Shown here piece after piece: positions 25,794 through 36,100 of a DNA stretch of 64,000 bases. This stretch comes from Arthrobacter beigongshangensis (GTDB lineage Bacteria; Bacillota; Bacilli; Bacillales_A; Planococcaceae). Made by a program: the position numbers and the translations under genes. The notes beneath the pieces were generated by a model, which saw only the letters and a program-made list of their open reading frames with translations, did not search any database and had not been told where the DNA came from. The first letter of the stretch is position 1; each line of letters opens with the position of its first letter. Location of the stretch: positions 235,173-299,172 of the forward strand of contig NZ_JADHDX010000003.1 of NCBI RefSeq assembly GCF_016820585.1, in the 5' to 3' direction.

Positions 25794-26537
25794 ATGAAAA
25801 ACGCAATGACTGTGTCAAATTTACATGTGTCGTATTACGGAAAAGAAGTATTACATGATATTGGATTTACAATTCCTACGGGGAGGTCTATTGGAATTAT
25901 CGGTCCAAATGGAGCAGGAAAGTCGACTTTGTTGAAAGCGATTTTGAATTTGATTCCAAAAGATTCGGGTGAAATAGATATTATGGGTTCTACGCTGAAA
26001 GAAGTTCGTAAACGGATGGCTTATGTTCCGCAGCGAAGTGCAATTGACTGGGATTTTCCAATTCGGGTGAAAGAAACGGTTCTGATTGGTACGTTTCCGT
26101 CCGTTAGCCTATTGAAAAGACCAGGTAGGAAAGAAAAGGAATTAGCTTTGAAATGTCTGGAAAAGGTAGAAATGTTAGCATTCCAAGATAGACAGATTGG
26201 TGAATTATCAGGGGGACAACAGCAAAGAGTTTTCTTGGCACGAGCGCTCGCTCAGCAAGCTGATCTATTTCTTCTTGATGAACCGTTCGTGGGGATTGAC
26301 GTAGCAAGTGAGGAAGTAATTGTGAGGATTTTAAAAGAGCTAAGGGACGAAGGGAAAACGATTATTGTTGTGCACCATGATTTAAGCAAGGCAGAAAAAT
26401 ATTTTGATGAGCTTCTGTTGTTGAATAAGGAGCTGATAGCAAGTGGGGATGTGAAAGAAGTGTTTACTCCGCGCAATATTGCAAAAGCATATGGTGGACA
26501 GTTATCCTTTTTGGAAGAAATGGTGATGGCAAAATGA
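25794..26537 (+). CDS. mntB: Mn/Zn/Fe ABC transporter ATP-binding protein
   Basis: The 247-residue ATPase has Walker A GPNGAGKST (about 39-47), the family-specific VPQRSAIDWDFPIRVKETV Q-loop region, signature LSGGQQQRVFLAR and Walker B LFLLDEPFVGID. The SAIDWDFP wording is characteristic of ATPases of the cluster 9 manganese/zinc importers (MntB, SitB, ZnuC). It begins the operon with ATG 25794 after GGAGGTG and overlaps the permease gene by four bases. The upstream palindromes favour manganese over zinc, but the metal is inferred. Confidence 0.88.
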   Translation: MKNAMTVSNLHVSYYGKEVLHDIGFTIPTGRSIGIIGPNGAGKSTLLKAILNLIPKDSGEIDIMGSTLKEVRKRMAYVPQRSAIDWDFPIRVKETVLIGTFPSVSLLKRPGRKEKELALKCLEKVEMLAFQDRQIGELSGGQQQRVFLARALAQQADLFLLDEPFVGIDVASEEVIVRILKELRDEGKTIIVVHHDLSKAEKYFDELLLLNKELIASGDVKEVFTPRNIAKAYGGQLSFLEEMVMAK

Positions 26538-27388
26538 TGAATTTTATGAACTCATTAATCGAATATGGATTTTTACAAAAGGCTTTACTGACATCAGTGA
26601 TGGTCGGCGTGATTTGTGGAGTTATTGGCTGTTTTATCATATTACGTGGAATGGCATTGATGGGCGATGCTATATCTCATGCTGTATTACCTGGCGTGGC
26701 TATATCTTATATGTTAGGCATCAATTTCTTTATAGGAGCAGTGGCGACAGGTATTTTAACTGCTGTCGGGATTGGTTTCATCAGCCAAAATAGTCGGGTG
26801 AAAAACGATTCCTCAATCGGGATTGTTTTTACGGCAGCGTTTGCCTTAGGTATTCTGCTTATCACAGCTCTGAAGAGTAGCTCAGATTTATATCATATTC
26901 TGTTCGGTAATGTATTAGCGGTAAGGCCTTCAGATATGTGGATTACGCTCATCATTGGAATTCTCGTCTTGGGAAGCGTTTATCTTTTCTATAAAGAATT
27001 ACTAGTCAGTTCTTTCGATCCGGTTATGGCACAGGCTTATGGTTTACCGACGAAGGTGATTCATTATTTTCTCATGACGCTGCTGACACTTGTGACAGTT
27101 GCCTCGTTACAGACGGTTGGCATTATCCTCGTTGTTGCGATGCTTATCACGCCAGCTTCAACGGCATATCTATTGACGGATCGCTTATCGGTCATGATTG
27201 GTTTGTCGGCACTTTTCGGCGCAGTTTCTGCAGTAGGTGGGTTGTATTTAAGCTTTACTTATAATCTTGCATCAGGTGCAACAATCGTTCTCGTAGCGAC
27301 AACGCTGTTTATCTTATCCTTATTATTTTCACCGAAACAAGGGATTCTATTGCGAGCGCTTCAAATGAAAAAAACAATCACTGATTAA
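26534..27388 (+). CDS. mntC: Mn/Zn/Fe ABC transporter permease
   Basis: The 284 residues form about eight helices of the ABC-3 family. Visible family blocks are GVIGCFIILRGMALMGDAIS (an early cytoplasmic coupling region), HAVLPGVAISYMLGINFF and GIILVVAMLITPASTAYLL. Its ATG overlaps the ATPase stop, so the two are translationally coupled. It ends immediately before the lipoprotein gene. A second permease gene, as in B. subtilis mntCD, is absent. Confidence 0.88.
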   Translation: MMNFMNSLIEYGFLQKALLTSVMVGVICGVIGCFIILRGMALMGDAISHAVLPGVAISYMLGINFFIGAVATGILTAVGIGFISQNSRVKNDSSIGIVFTAAFALGILLITALKSSSDLYHILFGNVLAVRPSDMWITLIIGILVLGSVYLFYKELLVSSFDPVMAQAYGLPTKVIHYFLMTLLTLVTVASLQTVGIILVVAMLITPASTAYLLTDRLSVMIGLSALFGAVSAVGGLYLSFTYNLASGATIVLVATTLFILSLLFSPKQGILLRALQMKKTITD

Positions 27389-27406
27389 ATGAGAGGGAGA
27401 TTATTA

Positions 27407-28339
27407 ATGAAGAAATTGATTTTACTGTTGGCGACAATGGCTATTGCGGCTTTGGTATCCGCATGTAGCCAAGGGGAGACTCCACCAAAAGAACAAAATG
27501 AAAAGTTGGAAATTGTTACGACCTATTCAATTATCTATGATATGGTGAAAAATGTTGGAGGAGATTATGTAGAGGTGCATAGTTTAGCACCCATAGGCTC
27601 AGATCCACATAATTATGACCCACTCCCTGAGGATCTTGTATTGACAACGGATGCGGATGTTATATTTTATAATGGTTTGAACTTGGAAGAAGGAAATGCT
27701 TGGTTTAATGAAATGATTGAAACTGCCGGCAAATCAGTTACAGATGATAATGTTGTCCGTGTCAGTGAAGGTGTCGAGCCGATGCTGCTTAGTTCGGATG
27801 AACATAAGAATGAAGAGGATCCACATGCTTGGCTCGATGTTCGGAATGGTATCCAATATGTTGAAAATATTCGTGAGGCATTGAAGAAGAACGATCCTGC
27901 TCACGCGGATGATTATGATGAAAATGCAGACAAATATATTGCTGAACTGAAGGAACTTCATGAAGAAATTCTTGGAATGATGCATGCGATTCCTGAAGAC
28001 AAACGCATACTTGTAACGAGTGAAGGGGCATTCAAATATTTCTCGGCTGCCTACGACTTCCAAGCAGCTTATATTTGGGAAATCAATTCACATAGTGAAG
28101 GGACTCCAGAGCAGCTGAAAAGCATCATTCGTATAGTGAAGGAGGGTGGTGTTCCATCGCTTTTCTTGGAATCTAGTGTTGATCCGCGAAGTATGGAGAT
28201 GGTATCGAGAGAAACAGGAGTACCAATCCACGGTAAAATATTTACGGATTCATTAGGGAAAGCTGGTAGTGATGGAGACACATACATCAAGATGATAAAA
28301 TGGAATGCTGATATGATTGCCGATGGATTAGGAAAATAA
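27407..28339 (+). CDS. mntA: Mn/Zn ABC transporter substrate-binding lipoprotein
   Basis: The 310-residue protein has a lipoprotein signal ending in LVSAC, with the lipidated Cys near residue 20. It has the cluster A-I fold: IVTTYSIIYDMVKNVGG, then APIGSDPHNYDPLPED (metal ligand His), a glutamate/histidine-rich loop HKNEEDPHAWLDVRNG with the second His, then EGAFKYFSAAYDF and FTDSLGKAG. A short EDP-H loop rather than a long His-rich stretch is more typical of Mn than of Zn receptors. The start at 27407 follows GAGAGGGAG. It is the last gene of the operon. Confidence 0.88.
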   Translation: MKKLILLLATMAIAALVSACSQGETPPKEQNEKLEIVTTYSIIYDMVKNVGGDYVEVHSLAPIGSDPHNYDPLPEDLVLTTDADVIFYNGLNLEEGNAWFNEMIETAGKSVTDDNVVRVSEGVEPMLLSSDEHKNEEDPHAWLDVRNGIQYVENIREALKKNDPAHADDYDENADKYIAELKELHEEILGMMHAIPEDKRILVTSEGAFKYFSAAYDFQAAYIWEINSHSEGTPEQLKSIIRIVKEGGVPSLFLESSVDPRSMEMVSRETGVPIHGKIFTDSLGKAGSDGDTYIKMIKWNADMIADGLGK

Positions 28340-28344
28340 AAAAC

Positions 28345-28391
28345 AAAAGAGTCATGCATCATCTTCTGATAGACGCATGACTCTTTTGTTA
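28345..28391. terminator. bidirectional terminator
   Basis: AACAAAAGAGTCATGC and GCATGACTCTTTTGTT pair between the convergent metal-transporter and thiamine operons. Confidence 0.88.
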
Positions 28392-28422
28392 GTGTCTTGC
28401 ATACTTATAGCGAGTTCTGTTC

Positions 28423-29397
28423 TTATTTCATATTGACATAGATACCTTCTAGGTTTGCTTCTTTTTCCAATAAACCCGTTGCCTTCATCCATTCGGCAGT
28501 TACTTTCCATATCTCTTCGTCTTGTTCGCCAAATGCACTAGGCGACTTCATTTTTGGAAGCAGTACGGACAGGGATTTTCTTTCTACCTCTTCGACGAGT
28601 GGGAAGTTGGCTTCATCTTGATGTTTTAGCAAGATAGATAACGCTTCTTCCGGATCATTTTCCATATCGATGAAAGCTTTGCCAACTGCGCGCCAAAATG
28701 CTTCAATGTTCTGTTGTTCTTTCTTCCATGTGTCGTCACTTGTCACGATGACAAGCTCGTAAAATGATGGCACGCCGAAGTCTGTCGGGTCGATATAGCC
28801 TGTAGGGAATCCTTCATATTCGAGCAAGGGTACTTCATGATTTATATACGCACCGATGACGGCGTCCGCTTTCTTTGCAATCAATGAAGAATTCAGTTCG
28901 AAACCAACGTCGACCATATTCACTTTGCTATAGTCAGCACCGTCAACATTCATCATCGTTTGTAGCATTGCTTCATTTAAGGGAATACCTGTATAGCCGA
29001 CGTTTTTACCTTCCAAGTCCTTTGGTGATTCGATACCGCTTTCTTTTAAGAATGCGACATGATTCAGTGGAGAACGAACAAGGACCCCGATCGATTTGAC
29101 ACCAATGTCTTGTTCGGACCGCGCAATAATGACATCAGGCTGATAGGTAATCCCAAGCGTCACTTTTCCTGCAGCAGCAAGATTGATAGGATCAGTTGGG
29201 TTTGCAGGGAACTGAATATCAAGCTCAATTCCTTCGTCTTCAAAATAGCCTTTTTCCTCAGCAACATAGAGGAAACTATGCACAGCATTTGGGTACCAAT
29301 CGAGCATAATGCTCACTTTTTTCGTTTCATTTTGATTGCATGCGCAAAGTAGTAGAATTAATGCGATGCTCGTTAATGATAATGTAATCTTCTTCAA
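28423..29397 (-). CDS. thiY: thiamine-pyrimidine precursor ABC transporter, substrate-binding lipoprotein
   Basis: The 324-residue lipoprotein has a signal ending in ILLLCAC and the NMT1/THI5-like fold. Diagnostic blocks are VSIMLDWYPNAVHSFLYVAE (pyrimidine-binding region) and KGYFEDEGIELDIQFPANPTDPINLA. ThiY binds formylaminopyrimidine in Bacillus for thiamine salvage. The start is taken as the TTG at 29397, seven bases after GGAGG and overlapping the ThiX stop as TTGA. It is the last gene of the TPP-riboswitch operon. Confidence 0.88.
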   Translation of the reverse strand: MKKITLSLTSIALILLLCACNQNETKKVSIMLDWYPNAVHSFLYVAEEKGYFEDEGIELDIQFPANPTDPINLAAAGKVTLGITYQPDVIIARSEQDIGVKSIGVLVRSPLNHVAFLKESGIESPKDLEGKNVGYTGIPLNEAMLQTMMNVDGADYSKVNMVDVGFELNSSLIAKKADAVIGAYINHEVPLLEYEGFPTGYIDPTDFGVPSFYELVIVTSDDTWKKEQQNIEAFWRAVGKAFIDMENDPEEALSILLKHQDEANFPLVEEVERKSLSVLLPKMKSPSAFGEQDEEIWKVTAEWMKATGLLEKEANLEGIYVNMK

Positions 29398-30134
29398 CTT
29401 TTTGACCTCCATTTTAACAGACGATTTTCCATATATGTCACGCTACTAAATAAAACAATTCCGACGACAGTTAGTACTACAATGGGTGCAAACACGGCGG
29501 CACCATCAAATTGCGTCATCATTCGACGGCTAAAGTATCCGAGCCCCGCTTGTGCACCAAGCCATTCTCCGATAGCTGCACCAATTACGCTGAGTGTTAC
29601 AGCGACTTTCAAGCCTGAAAAGAAGTGCGGCAGTGCGGTTGGTACGGAATATTTCAAGAAAATATCTTTTTTCGTAGCACCCATCGTTAAAAAAAGTTCG
29701 TGCATGTCTTTTGTTCCGGAAGATAGTCCGTCAAATGTATTGACGGTAATCGGGAAAAAAGTGATTAGCACGGTGACGGCAACTTTACTCCAAATGGTAT
29801 AACCGAACCATAAGACAAAAATAGGTGCCAACGCAATAATGGGAATCATTTGGGATGCTATCAAAATTGGATAGAGTGCCTTACGAACATTCGAATTGGC
29901 AGACATCCAGACAGCAATAGCAACGCCTAAACTAATCGACATAATGAGTCCAATGACAATCGTTAGCAAGGTGATAGGCAAATGTTTCAGTAAAAGAACG
30001 TCCTTCAGCTCCCAAAATCGAACAGCAATTTGACTAGGTGAAGGTAGGATGAACGGTTTATTGAATAGCCGTGCACCAAGCTCCCAAACACCGGCGAACA
30101 AGACAATAATGAGAAGGGAAGAGGTGTTTCTCAT
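29394..30134 (-). CDS. thiX: thiamine-precursor ABC transporter permease
   Basis: The 246 residues form a BPD_transp_1-type permease of the TauC/SsuC/ThiX group. Features are LLTIVIGLIMSISLGVAIAV, the coupling motif EAA-like LFLTMGATKKDIFLKYSVPTALPHFFSGLK, and IGAAIGEWLGAQAGLG. The start at 30134 overlaps the ThiZ stop as ATGA; an upstream ATG at 30161 would overlap by about 30 bases. It carries the pyrimidine precursor across the membrane with ThiZ and ThiY. Confidence 0.88.
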   Translation of the reverse strand: MRNTSSLLIIVLFAGVWELGARLFNKPFILPSPSQIAVRFWELKDVLLLKHLPITLLTIVIGLIMSISLGVAIAVWMSANSNVRKALYPILIASQMIPIIALAPIFVLWFGYTIWSKVAVTVLITFFPITVNTFDGLSSGTKDMHELFLTMGATKKDIFLKYSVPTALPHFFSGLKVAVTLSVIGAAIGEWLGAQAGLGYFSRRMMTQFDGAAVFAPIVVLTVVGIVLFSSVTYMENRLLKWRSKS

Positions 30135-30880
30135 GCGCGGACCTCGCTTCGTAGCTGACAAAGCAACTGCTCTTTCAACGCAATCATTTCCGGGTGATGA
30201 CTATCACTTCTCATTCGCCGTCTTACAAGCGGGATGTCGATTTCTTCGATTGAAGTGACCGGTTTATTTTTTAATAAAAAAATACGATCAGATAGAAATA
30301 AGGCTTCTTCGACATCATGGGTAATGAATAACACGGTAGCTTGTCTTTTTTTCCATTGGCCAATTAACCATTCCTGCATGGATAGCCGTGTAATCGCATC
30401 GAGTGCTGAAAACGGCTCATCCAACAATAGAAGGGGGCTACCGGAAAGGACGGCACGTAGAAAAGCAACGCGCTGTTTCATGCCACCTGAAAGTTCAGCA
30501 GGAAAGCTGTTCTCTGTTCCAGCAAGACCGAATTCTTCTAATAAAGGCAGTACTTGTTCACGTGCCGTGTGCTTAGTCATCCCTGTTATTTCAAGAGGCA
30601 GACAGGCGTTATCTGCAATCGTCCGCCATGGTAGAAGCAAATCTTGCTGTGGCATATAGCCTACCTTGCCGAGTCGATTTCCGTTTGTCTCTCCAGCAAG
30701 TGAAATGGAGCCAGTGGACGGTTCTTCTAATCCGGTAACGAGGCGGAAAATTGTGCTTTTTCCGGAACCACTAACTCCAACAATCGAAATAAATTCCCCA
30801 GGATGAATCGTAAGGCTCAGCCCATCGAGAATCATGCTACCGGATGGATAGCCGAATGAAACCTTGTTAAACGCCAGCAT
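30131..30880 (-). CDS. thiZ: thiamine-precursor ABC transporter ATPase
   Basis: The 249-residue ATPase has Walker A GVSGSGKST, Q-loop GYMPQQDLLLPWRTI, signature LSGGMKQRVAFLRA and Walker B LLLDEPFSALD, the pattern of nitrate/taurine/ThiZ-type ATPases. The start at ATG 30880 is supported by the family N-terminus (MLAFNKVSFGYPSG). It overlaps the tenA gene by 14 bases, so coupled translation is likely. It is the second gene of the thiamine salvage operon. Confidence 0.88.
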   Translation of the reverse strand: MLAFNKVSFGYPSGSMILDGLSLTIHPGEFISIVGVSGSGKSTIFRLVTGLEEPSTGSISLAGETNGNRLGKVGYMPQQDLLLPWRTIADNACLPLEITGMTKHTAREQVLPLLEEFGLAGTENSFPAELSGGMKQRVAFLRAVLSGSPLLLLDEPFSALDAITRLSMQEWLIGQWKKRQATVLFITHDVEEALFLSDRIFLLKNKPVTSIEEIDIPLVRRRMRSDSHHPEMIALKEQLLCQLRSEVRA

Positions 30881-31559
30881 GTAAGGTTTCCGACCCTGGC
30901 CACATCTGTTTGTCATTGGCCATATCCCAAAACATGTATTCAAAGCGCGTCGTATTAAGGAAGATTTCTTCCAGCTTCAGTAATTCATGTTCTGGTTTTC
31001 CAGCCACCGCTTTATCCATCAAATCGATACACCAACTAGCCAATTCTCCGAATTCCTCTGATGCATACATACGCACCCAATCCCCGTATAAAGGATGATC
31101 AGCAGCGCCTGGAATGGCGTTTAGTTCCTTACCAATTTCCCAGTAACTCCATGCACAAGGCAACAATGCCGCAATCACTTCAGCAGTTGTCCCATTTTGA
31201 CAAACATGCAGCATGTAGTGCGTATAAGCAAGAACAATTGGCGAGGGCTTAGCTGTTTCAAGTTCTTGTTCAGAGATCCCAAAGCGTTCTGCATAGCCCC
31301 GATGTAATGCCATTTCGGTGTTGAGTGTACCATCGAGGAGTGCTGCAAACTTACCCATCGTTTCCAAGTCATCCGCTTTCACAGCCCCAATAGCAAATAC
31401 TTTTGCATAATCAATTAAATACAAGTAATCTTGCACCATGTAAAATCTGAATTTATCCGGATCGAGTGTCCCATCGCCTATTCCTTGGACAAATGGGTGA
31501 CTATGATTCTGTCTCCAAATTGGTAATGTCTTTTCAAGCAAGCGGTCAGTGAATTTCAT
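30867..31559 (-). CDS. tenA: thiaminase II (aminopyrimidine aminohydrolase)
   Basis: TenA hydrolyses aminomethylpyrimidine to hydroxymethylpyrimidine, completing salvage of degraded thiamine. The 230 residues are all helical, as expected. The N-terminal block is WRQNHSHPFVQGIGDGTLD with FYMVQDYLYLIDYAKVFA, and the catalytic Cys is in ALLPCAWSYWEIGKEL (TenA_C class). It is the first gene after the TPP riboswitch, which makes the pathway assignment strong. Confidence 0.93.
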   Translation of the reverse strand: MKFTDRLLEKTLPIWRQNHSHPFVQGIGDGTLDPDKFRFYMVQDYLYLIDYAKVFAIGAVKADDLETMGKFAALLDGTLNTEMALHRGYAERFGISEQELETAKPSPIVLAYTHYMLHVCQNGTTAEVIAALLPCAWSYWEIGKELNAIPGAADHPLYGDWVRMYASEEFGELASWCIDLMDKAVAGKPEHELLKLEEIFLNTTRFEYMFWDMANDKQMWPGSETLHAGV

Positions 31560-31594
31560 AACTAAAACACTCCCTAAAATTTTAATCTAAACAC

Positions 31595-31712
31595 TCAAAT
31601 TCGCCTTGGCGTATTTGAGCCCAAATTTTTATCGAGCTTTCTCGATAAATTCCTCTGAAAATCTGTGGCATCCGCCGGAGGCTTTCACTTTATTCGGAAG
31701 AATAAAGTGAAA
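31595..31712 (-). repeat. dispersed structured repeat, copy 2
   Basis: Read on the minus strand it starts with a perfect 13-base hairpin (TTTCACTTTATTC/GAATAAAGTGAAA, 31683-31712). This directly abuts GCCTCCGGCGGATGCCACA, and the element ends in AAATTTGGGCTCAAATACGCC-AA-GGCG. Ends match copy 1 at 23901-24083; the interior is shorter and different. It lies between the riboswitch terminator and tenA, so it is transcribed as part of the tenA leader. Confidence 0.7.
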
Positions 31713-31885
31713 AACCCACTCCTTGAAGAAGTGGGTTGTAGACAGTCAAAGCTATCCGGAAAACAGACCGGCAGAATTATGTCAGCACCTCTTCCTTACG
31801 CTGGTATTAACCAGTTCAAGTTATAAGGGTTAAGGCACATGCCTCTCTCAGCTCTGTTCGAGCACCCCTAGCGGTGAATCTTATG
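31711..31885 (-). promoter_or_regulatory. TPP riboswitch with intrinsic terminator
   Basis: On the minus strand the THI-box is complete: CTAGGGGTGCTCGA, GAGCTGAGAGAGGC, ACCCTTATAACTTGAACTGG and TTAATACCAGCGTAAGGAAG, within about 31785-31885. It is followed by a terminator with arms ACCCACT/AGTGGGT (31714-31736) and a T-run. Binding of thiamine pyrophosphate would stop transcription of tenA-thiZXY. Confidence 0.95.
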
Positions 31886-31901
31886 CAATTGGATTTGCCC
31901 T

Positions 31902-31931
31902 ATTATAAGCATACCTAGACTATAAGGTCAA
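31902..31931 (-). promoter_or_regulatory. promoter of the thiamine salvage operon
   Basis: On the minus strand TTGACC (31931-31926) and TATAAT (31907-31902) are 18 bases apart, just upstream of the TPP aptamer. Confidence 0.7.
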
Positions 31932-32022
31932 CTACTAGTTTGGAAATAGGAGGAAAGGGGGAAGGAATTCATTTTTACGTCTCAGTCCTGTAAAGTAGTA
32001 GAAAAGAGCATTGAAAGGGGAC

Positions 32023-33186
32023 ATGAAATTGAAATTTTTTCATACAGCAGACTGGCATTTGGGCAAGCTTGTTCAAGGAGTCTATATGACGGGCGGTCAG
32101 CGCTATGTGCTTGATCAATTTATTGAGGCAATAAAGGAAGAGCAACCGGACGCTATCGTGATTGCGGGTGATTTGTATGATCGCGCGGTACCCCCAACAG
32201 AAGCGGTTGCACTATTGGATGAAGTACTGGAAAAAATTATTATGGAACTGAAGATACCTGTTTTGGCCATTGGTGGAAACCATGATAGTCCAGGCCGCCT
32301 CAATTTTGGAAGTGGATTGATGCGGGCCAACGGATATCATATTGCTGGTCAAATGACGAAGCACATTGAGCCAGTCATTTTATCAGATGAACACGGCGAA
32401 GTTCATTTCCATCTAGTGCCGTTTGCAGACCCGTCTGTTGTGAAGCATCTTCACGGTGATGAAGAGATTTCGAATCATAACGATGCGATGAAAAAAGTAA
32501 TAGAAGGAATTCAAGAAAACTTGCAAAAAGATACACGTCATGTTTTTGTAGGACATGCATTTGTCACTTCACACGGAGAAAGTGAAGCGAATACGAGCGA
32601 TTCGGAACGGCCATTAGCCATTGGTGGTGCAGAATATGTTTCAGCGCAGTTATTCGAGCTGTTTCATTATACAGCACTAGGTCACTTGCATCAGGCGCAT
32701 TTTGTGCTGAATGAAACGATTCGTTATGCGGGCTCACCTATGAAATATTCAATTTCTGAGGAACATCACAACAAAGGTTTTTTCATTGTTGAACTTGATG
32801 CACAAGGTCAAGTGACGGTTGAAAAACGGGAGCTAATACCTCAGCATGATATGAGGACAGTCGAAGGCACGATGGGGGATATTTTATTGCATCCAATCAG
32901 TGATGATTTTGTCTTTGTTAAATTGTTAGATGACACGCCGGTTTTATTCCCAATGGAAAAAATACGGTCGGTTTATCCAAATGCTATGCATATAGAAAGA
33001 AAAATTCATATCCCAAGAAGAAAGACAGAGGATGAATCCCGAATTGAACATGAGAAACAGGATGACGTTGCTCTATTTAAAGCATTTTACGAGGAAATGA
33101 AGGGCGAAGCCGCAGATACAGAGACGGAGACCTTGTTTGCGCAAGTGCTTCACGAAGTTATGCATAAGGAGGGGCTTGAGAAATGA
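32023..33186 (+). CDS. sbcD: exonuclease subunit SbcD (Mre11-type)
   Basis: SbcD is the nuclease subunit of the SbcCD complex that opens DNA hairpins and processes double-strand ends. The 387 residues show the metallophosphoesterase motifs in order: ADWHLGK, IAGDLYDR, GGNHDSP, VGHAFVTSHG and LGHLHQAH. The start at ATG 32023 follows GAAAGGGG. It overlaps sbcC by four bases. Both genes point away from the thiamine operon. Confidence 0.95.
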   Translation: MKLKFFHTADWHLGKLVQGVYMTGGQRYVLDQFIEAIKEEQPDAIVIAGDLYDRAVPPTEAVALLDEVLEKIIMELKIPVLAIGGNHDSPGRLNFGSGLMRANGYHIAGQMTKHIEPVILSDEHGEVHFHLVPFADPSVVKHLHGDEEISNHNDAMKKVIEGIQENLQKDTRHVFVGHAFVTSHGESEANTSDSERPLAIGGAEYVSAQLFELFHYTALGHLHQAHFVLNETIRYAGSPMKYSISEEHHNKGFFIVELDAQGQVTVEKRELIPQHDMRTVEGTMGDILLHPISDDFVFVKLLDDTPVLFPMEKIRSVYPNAMHIERKIHIPRRKTEDESRIEHEKQDDVALFKAFYEEMKGEAADTETETLFAQVLHEVMHKEGLEK

Positions 33187-36100
33187 GACCTATCCAATTA
33201 ACGATGACGGCATTTGGACCGTATAAAGGGACGGAAATCGTCGATTTTAGGGAGTTAGAAGATAATCGATTGTTCGTAATTTCAGGTGCAACGGGTGCTG
33301 GGAAAACGACGATTTTTGATGGGATTTGCTTTGCTTTATATGGACAAGCGAGTGGTGAAGACAGGACGGATAGTGGAGCGATGCGTAGTGACTTTGCGGA
33401 CGATGCTGTACCGACAACAGTTGAGTTGTTGTTTGATATTCAGAACCGAACGTATCGCATACTGCGTCAAATTCCGTATGTCAAACAAGGTAATAAAACG
33501 AAAACGGCTGCCCGTTATGAGTTTTATGAAGTGACAGCTGACGGAGAAGTCCCGATTGTCGATCGGCAAATTGTGTCTGAAATCGATAAGAAAGCTGAAG
33601 AACTAATTGGTTTTACACAGGCTCAATTTAGCCAGATTGTCATGTTGCCACAAGGGGAGTTTCGAAAATTTTTAACATCAGATACAGAAAATAAAGAAAC
33701 AATTATGCGGAAAATATTTAGAACAGAACCCTATCGTGAAGTTGTAGACAAGTTGAAGGGTAAGAAAGATGAGGCACAAGCTAAACTAATCAGCGAAAAG
33801 CAACAAAAAGATGGACTGATTAAGCAAATCCCATCATTATTACCACAGCGCGATTCTGCTATTTTTAATGTATTGGCCAATGATAACTTTAATGATCATC
33901 AAGTGATGAGCGCATTGAGGACGGAGCAATTATTTTATGATGAAAAAATAGTAGTCGATAAACATCATTATGACACGGCTGTCCAACAACATGCAGAGAT
34001 GCTTGAAAAGTACCATGCAGCCAAAGGAGTAAATGAGCGATTCGAGGAGTTGGCCAAAAGACAAGCGCTCTACACAGATCTATCGAATAAGGTCCCATTT
34101 TTGGAAAAAGAAGCGAAGCGACTTGGGGATGCGGAGCGGGCAGTGGCGGTTGAACAATTAGAAAGGCAATTTGTAGAGCTTCAGAAGGAGGTTGGCACTA
34201 AAACAGGGCAACTTGAAAAAGCTGTTCACAGTGTTCAACTGATTGCAAAAGAAGTAGAAGAGATTGAAACCCGCTATATAATAGAAGAAGGAAAAAAAAC
34301 TGAGCGGGAAAAATTGGCGGAGAGCTTGATTCGGTTACAGGATGCATTGCCGAAAGTTGCAGAGCTGGCATCTAAAAAAGAGGCGCTTGTTCTTCTAAAA
34401 AAAGAATGGCAGACACGCCAGGCAAGCTTGCAGACAACAAATGAAAAATCAGCCACTGAAATAGAAAAAGTAAATGCCTTCAAAAATCAGATAGAGCAAT
34501 TAGAAAAGAAGCTAATTGTATTTGATGATCAAGTTGAATTACTAGCAGTTACAATCGAAAAATGCCGGATTGTCGATGAATTTATTGGATTGGCAGCACA
34601 AACGTCTACATTTGCCAACGAGCGAAATAAACAGGAAGCCTTTTATCAGGACAGTAAAAAAGAATACGAAACACTAGCGCAAGATTGGCTTATGAACGAA
34701 GCGGCAACATTAGCAGCGACGCTTCATGACGGAGAAGCTTGCCCTGTATGTGGAAGTGGAGATCATCCACAGAAAGCGCATCGTGGTGAGGTTGAGGTTA
34801 CGAAGGAAGAACTTGAAAAGGCAAACGACAATTTGGCGCGCATCGAGAGTAAGTACCGGACAGCGGTAGCGAATTATGATAGTTCTTTCAAGCAAGTAAT
34901 CGTGAAAAAGAGTGAGCTTGTCAAAATTGATGTTGATGTGGAGCAGGTTGAAGCTGAAAACAGCAAATTGCATACACTTAAAAAGCAGTTGGAAGAGGAA
35001 GTTATGTTACTTCGTACGACGCGACAGGAACTAAGCCAATTGAAGGACAAGCTAGCACAGCAGAGCAAAATAGCAGAGGAATTGATGCAAAATAAGGCAA
35101 TTATCGAACGTGCAGTGTTTGAATGCCAAGCTACCTATGAAAAAGAACATGCCCTTTTTGAGCAGATATTGAATGCGATTCCAGAAGAAATTCGAGAACT
35201 AGACATACTTGAGCAACGTATTGCCGCCTTAACGCAACAAAAAAGAACATTAGATAATGCATGGGAAACGATTCAGAAACGTCGTGAAGAAGGAAGAGAA
35301 CGTCTAACAACTAGTAAATCTGCTGAAGTTCATGCGAAACAGGCACTTGATGAAGTGGAAGAAAAACTGCATACTGCAGAGCAACGATTTGTAGAGGCTC
35401 TACAAAAATCAGAATTTCCAACGGTGCAAGCTTATCAAGAAGCGAAAATGGATGAAGTGTCAATTGCAATGTTAAAATCTGAGATTGAGGACTTTAAGCA
35501 ACAATTTTATGCTGTACGTGAGGCTGTAAAAGAGCTTTCGGCATTACTAGATGGGAAAGAAAAGATTGATATTAGCGGGATAGATCAAGCCCTCGTTTCA
35601 TTAAAAACAACATATGAAACGGCTTTAACCGCGTATAATAGCTCAGTGGAATTCGTGAAAATAGCTACCCAATTGCAAGTGAAAATGGGCGAGTCCATGA
35701 CAATCGTTACAACGCTTGAAAAAGAATTTGGAAAAGTGACTGATTTATATGATGTTGTCAGAGGGCATAATGGATTACGCCTATCATTTGAACGCTTTAT
35801 TCAAATCGAATATTTAGAGCGAATTATTCAGTCTGCGAACATACGACTAAAAGAAATGTCGGCTGGTCAGTTTGAATTGATCCGCAGTGATCGTCAGGAA
35901 GTTCGAGGTAGACAAAGTGGGTTAGGACTCGATGTTTATGATGCCTATACGGGACAAATGCGCGATGTAAAAACATTGTCGGGCGGTGAAAAGTTTAATG
36001 CGTCTCTTTGCCTAGCACTTGGTATGGCTGATGTTATTCAGAGCTTCCAAGGTTCGGTATCTATTGATACGATGTTTATCGACGAAGGCTTTGGTTCGCT

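Noticed and set aside
34710..35068. Minus-strand frames inside sbcC
   Set aside because: They are shadows of a strongly conserved coding region on the plus strand.
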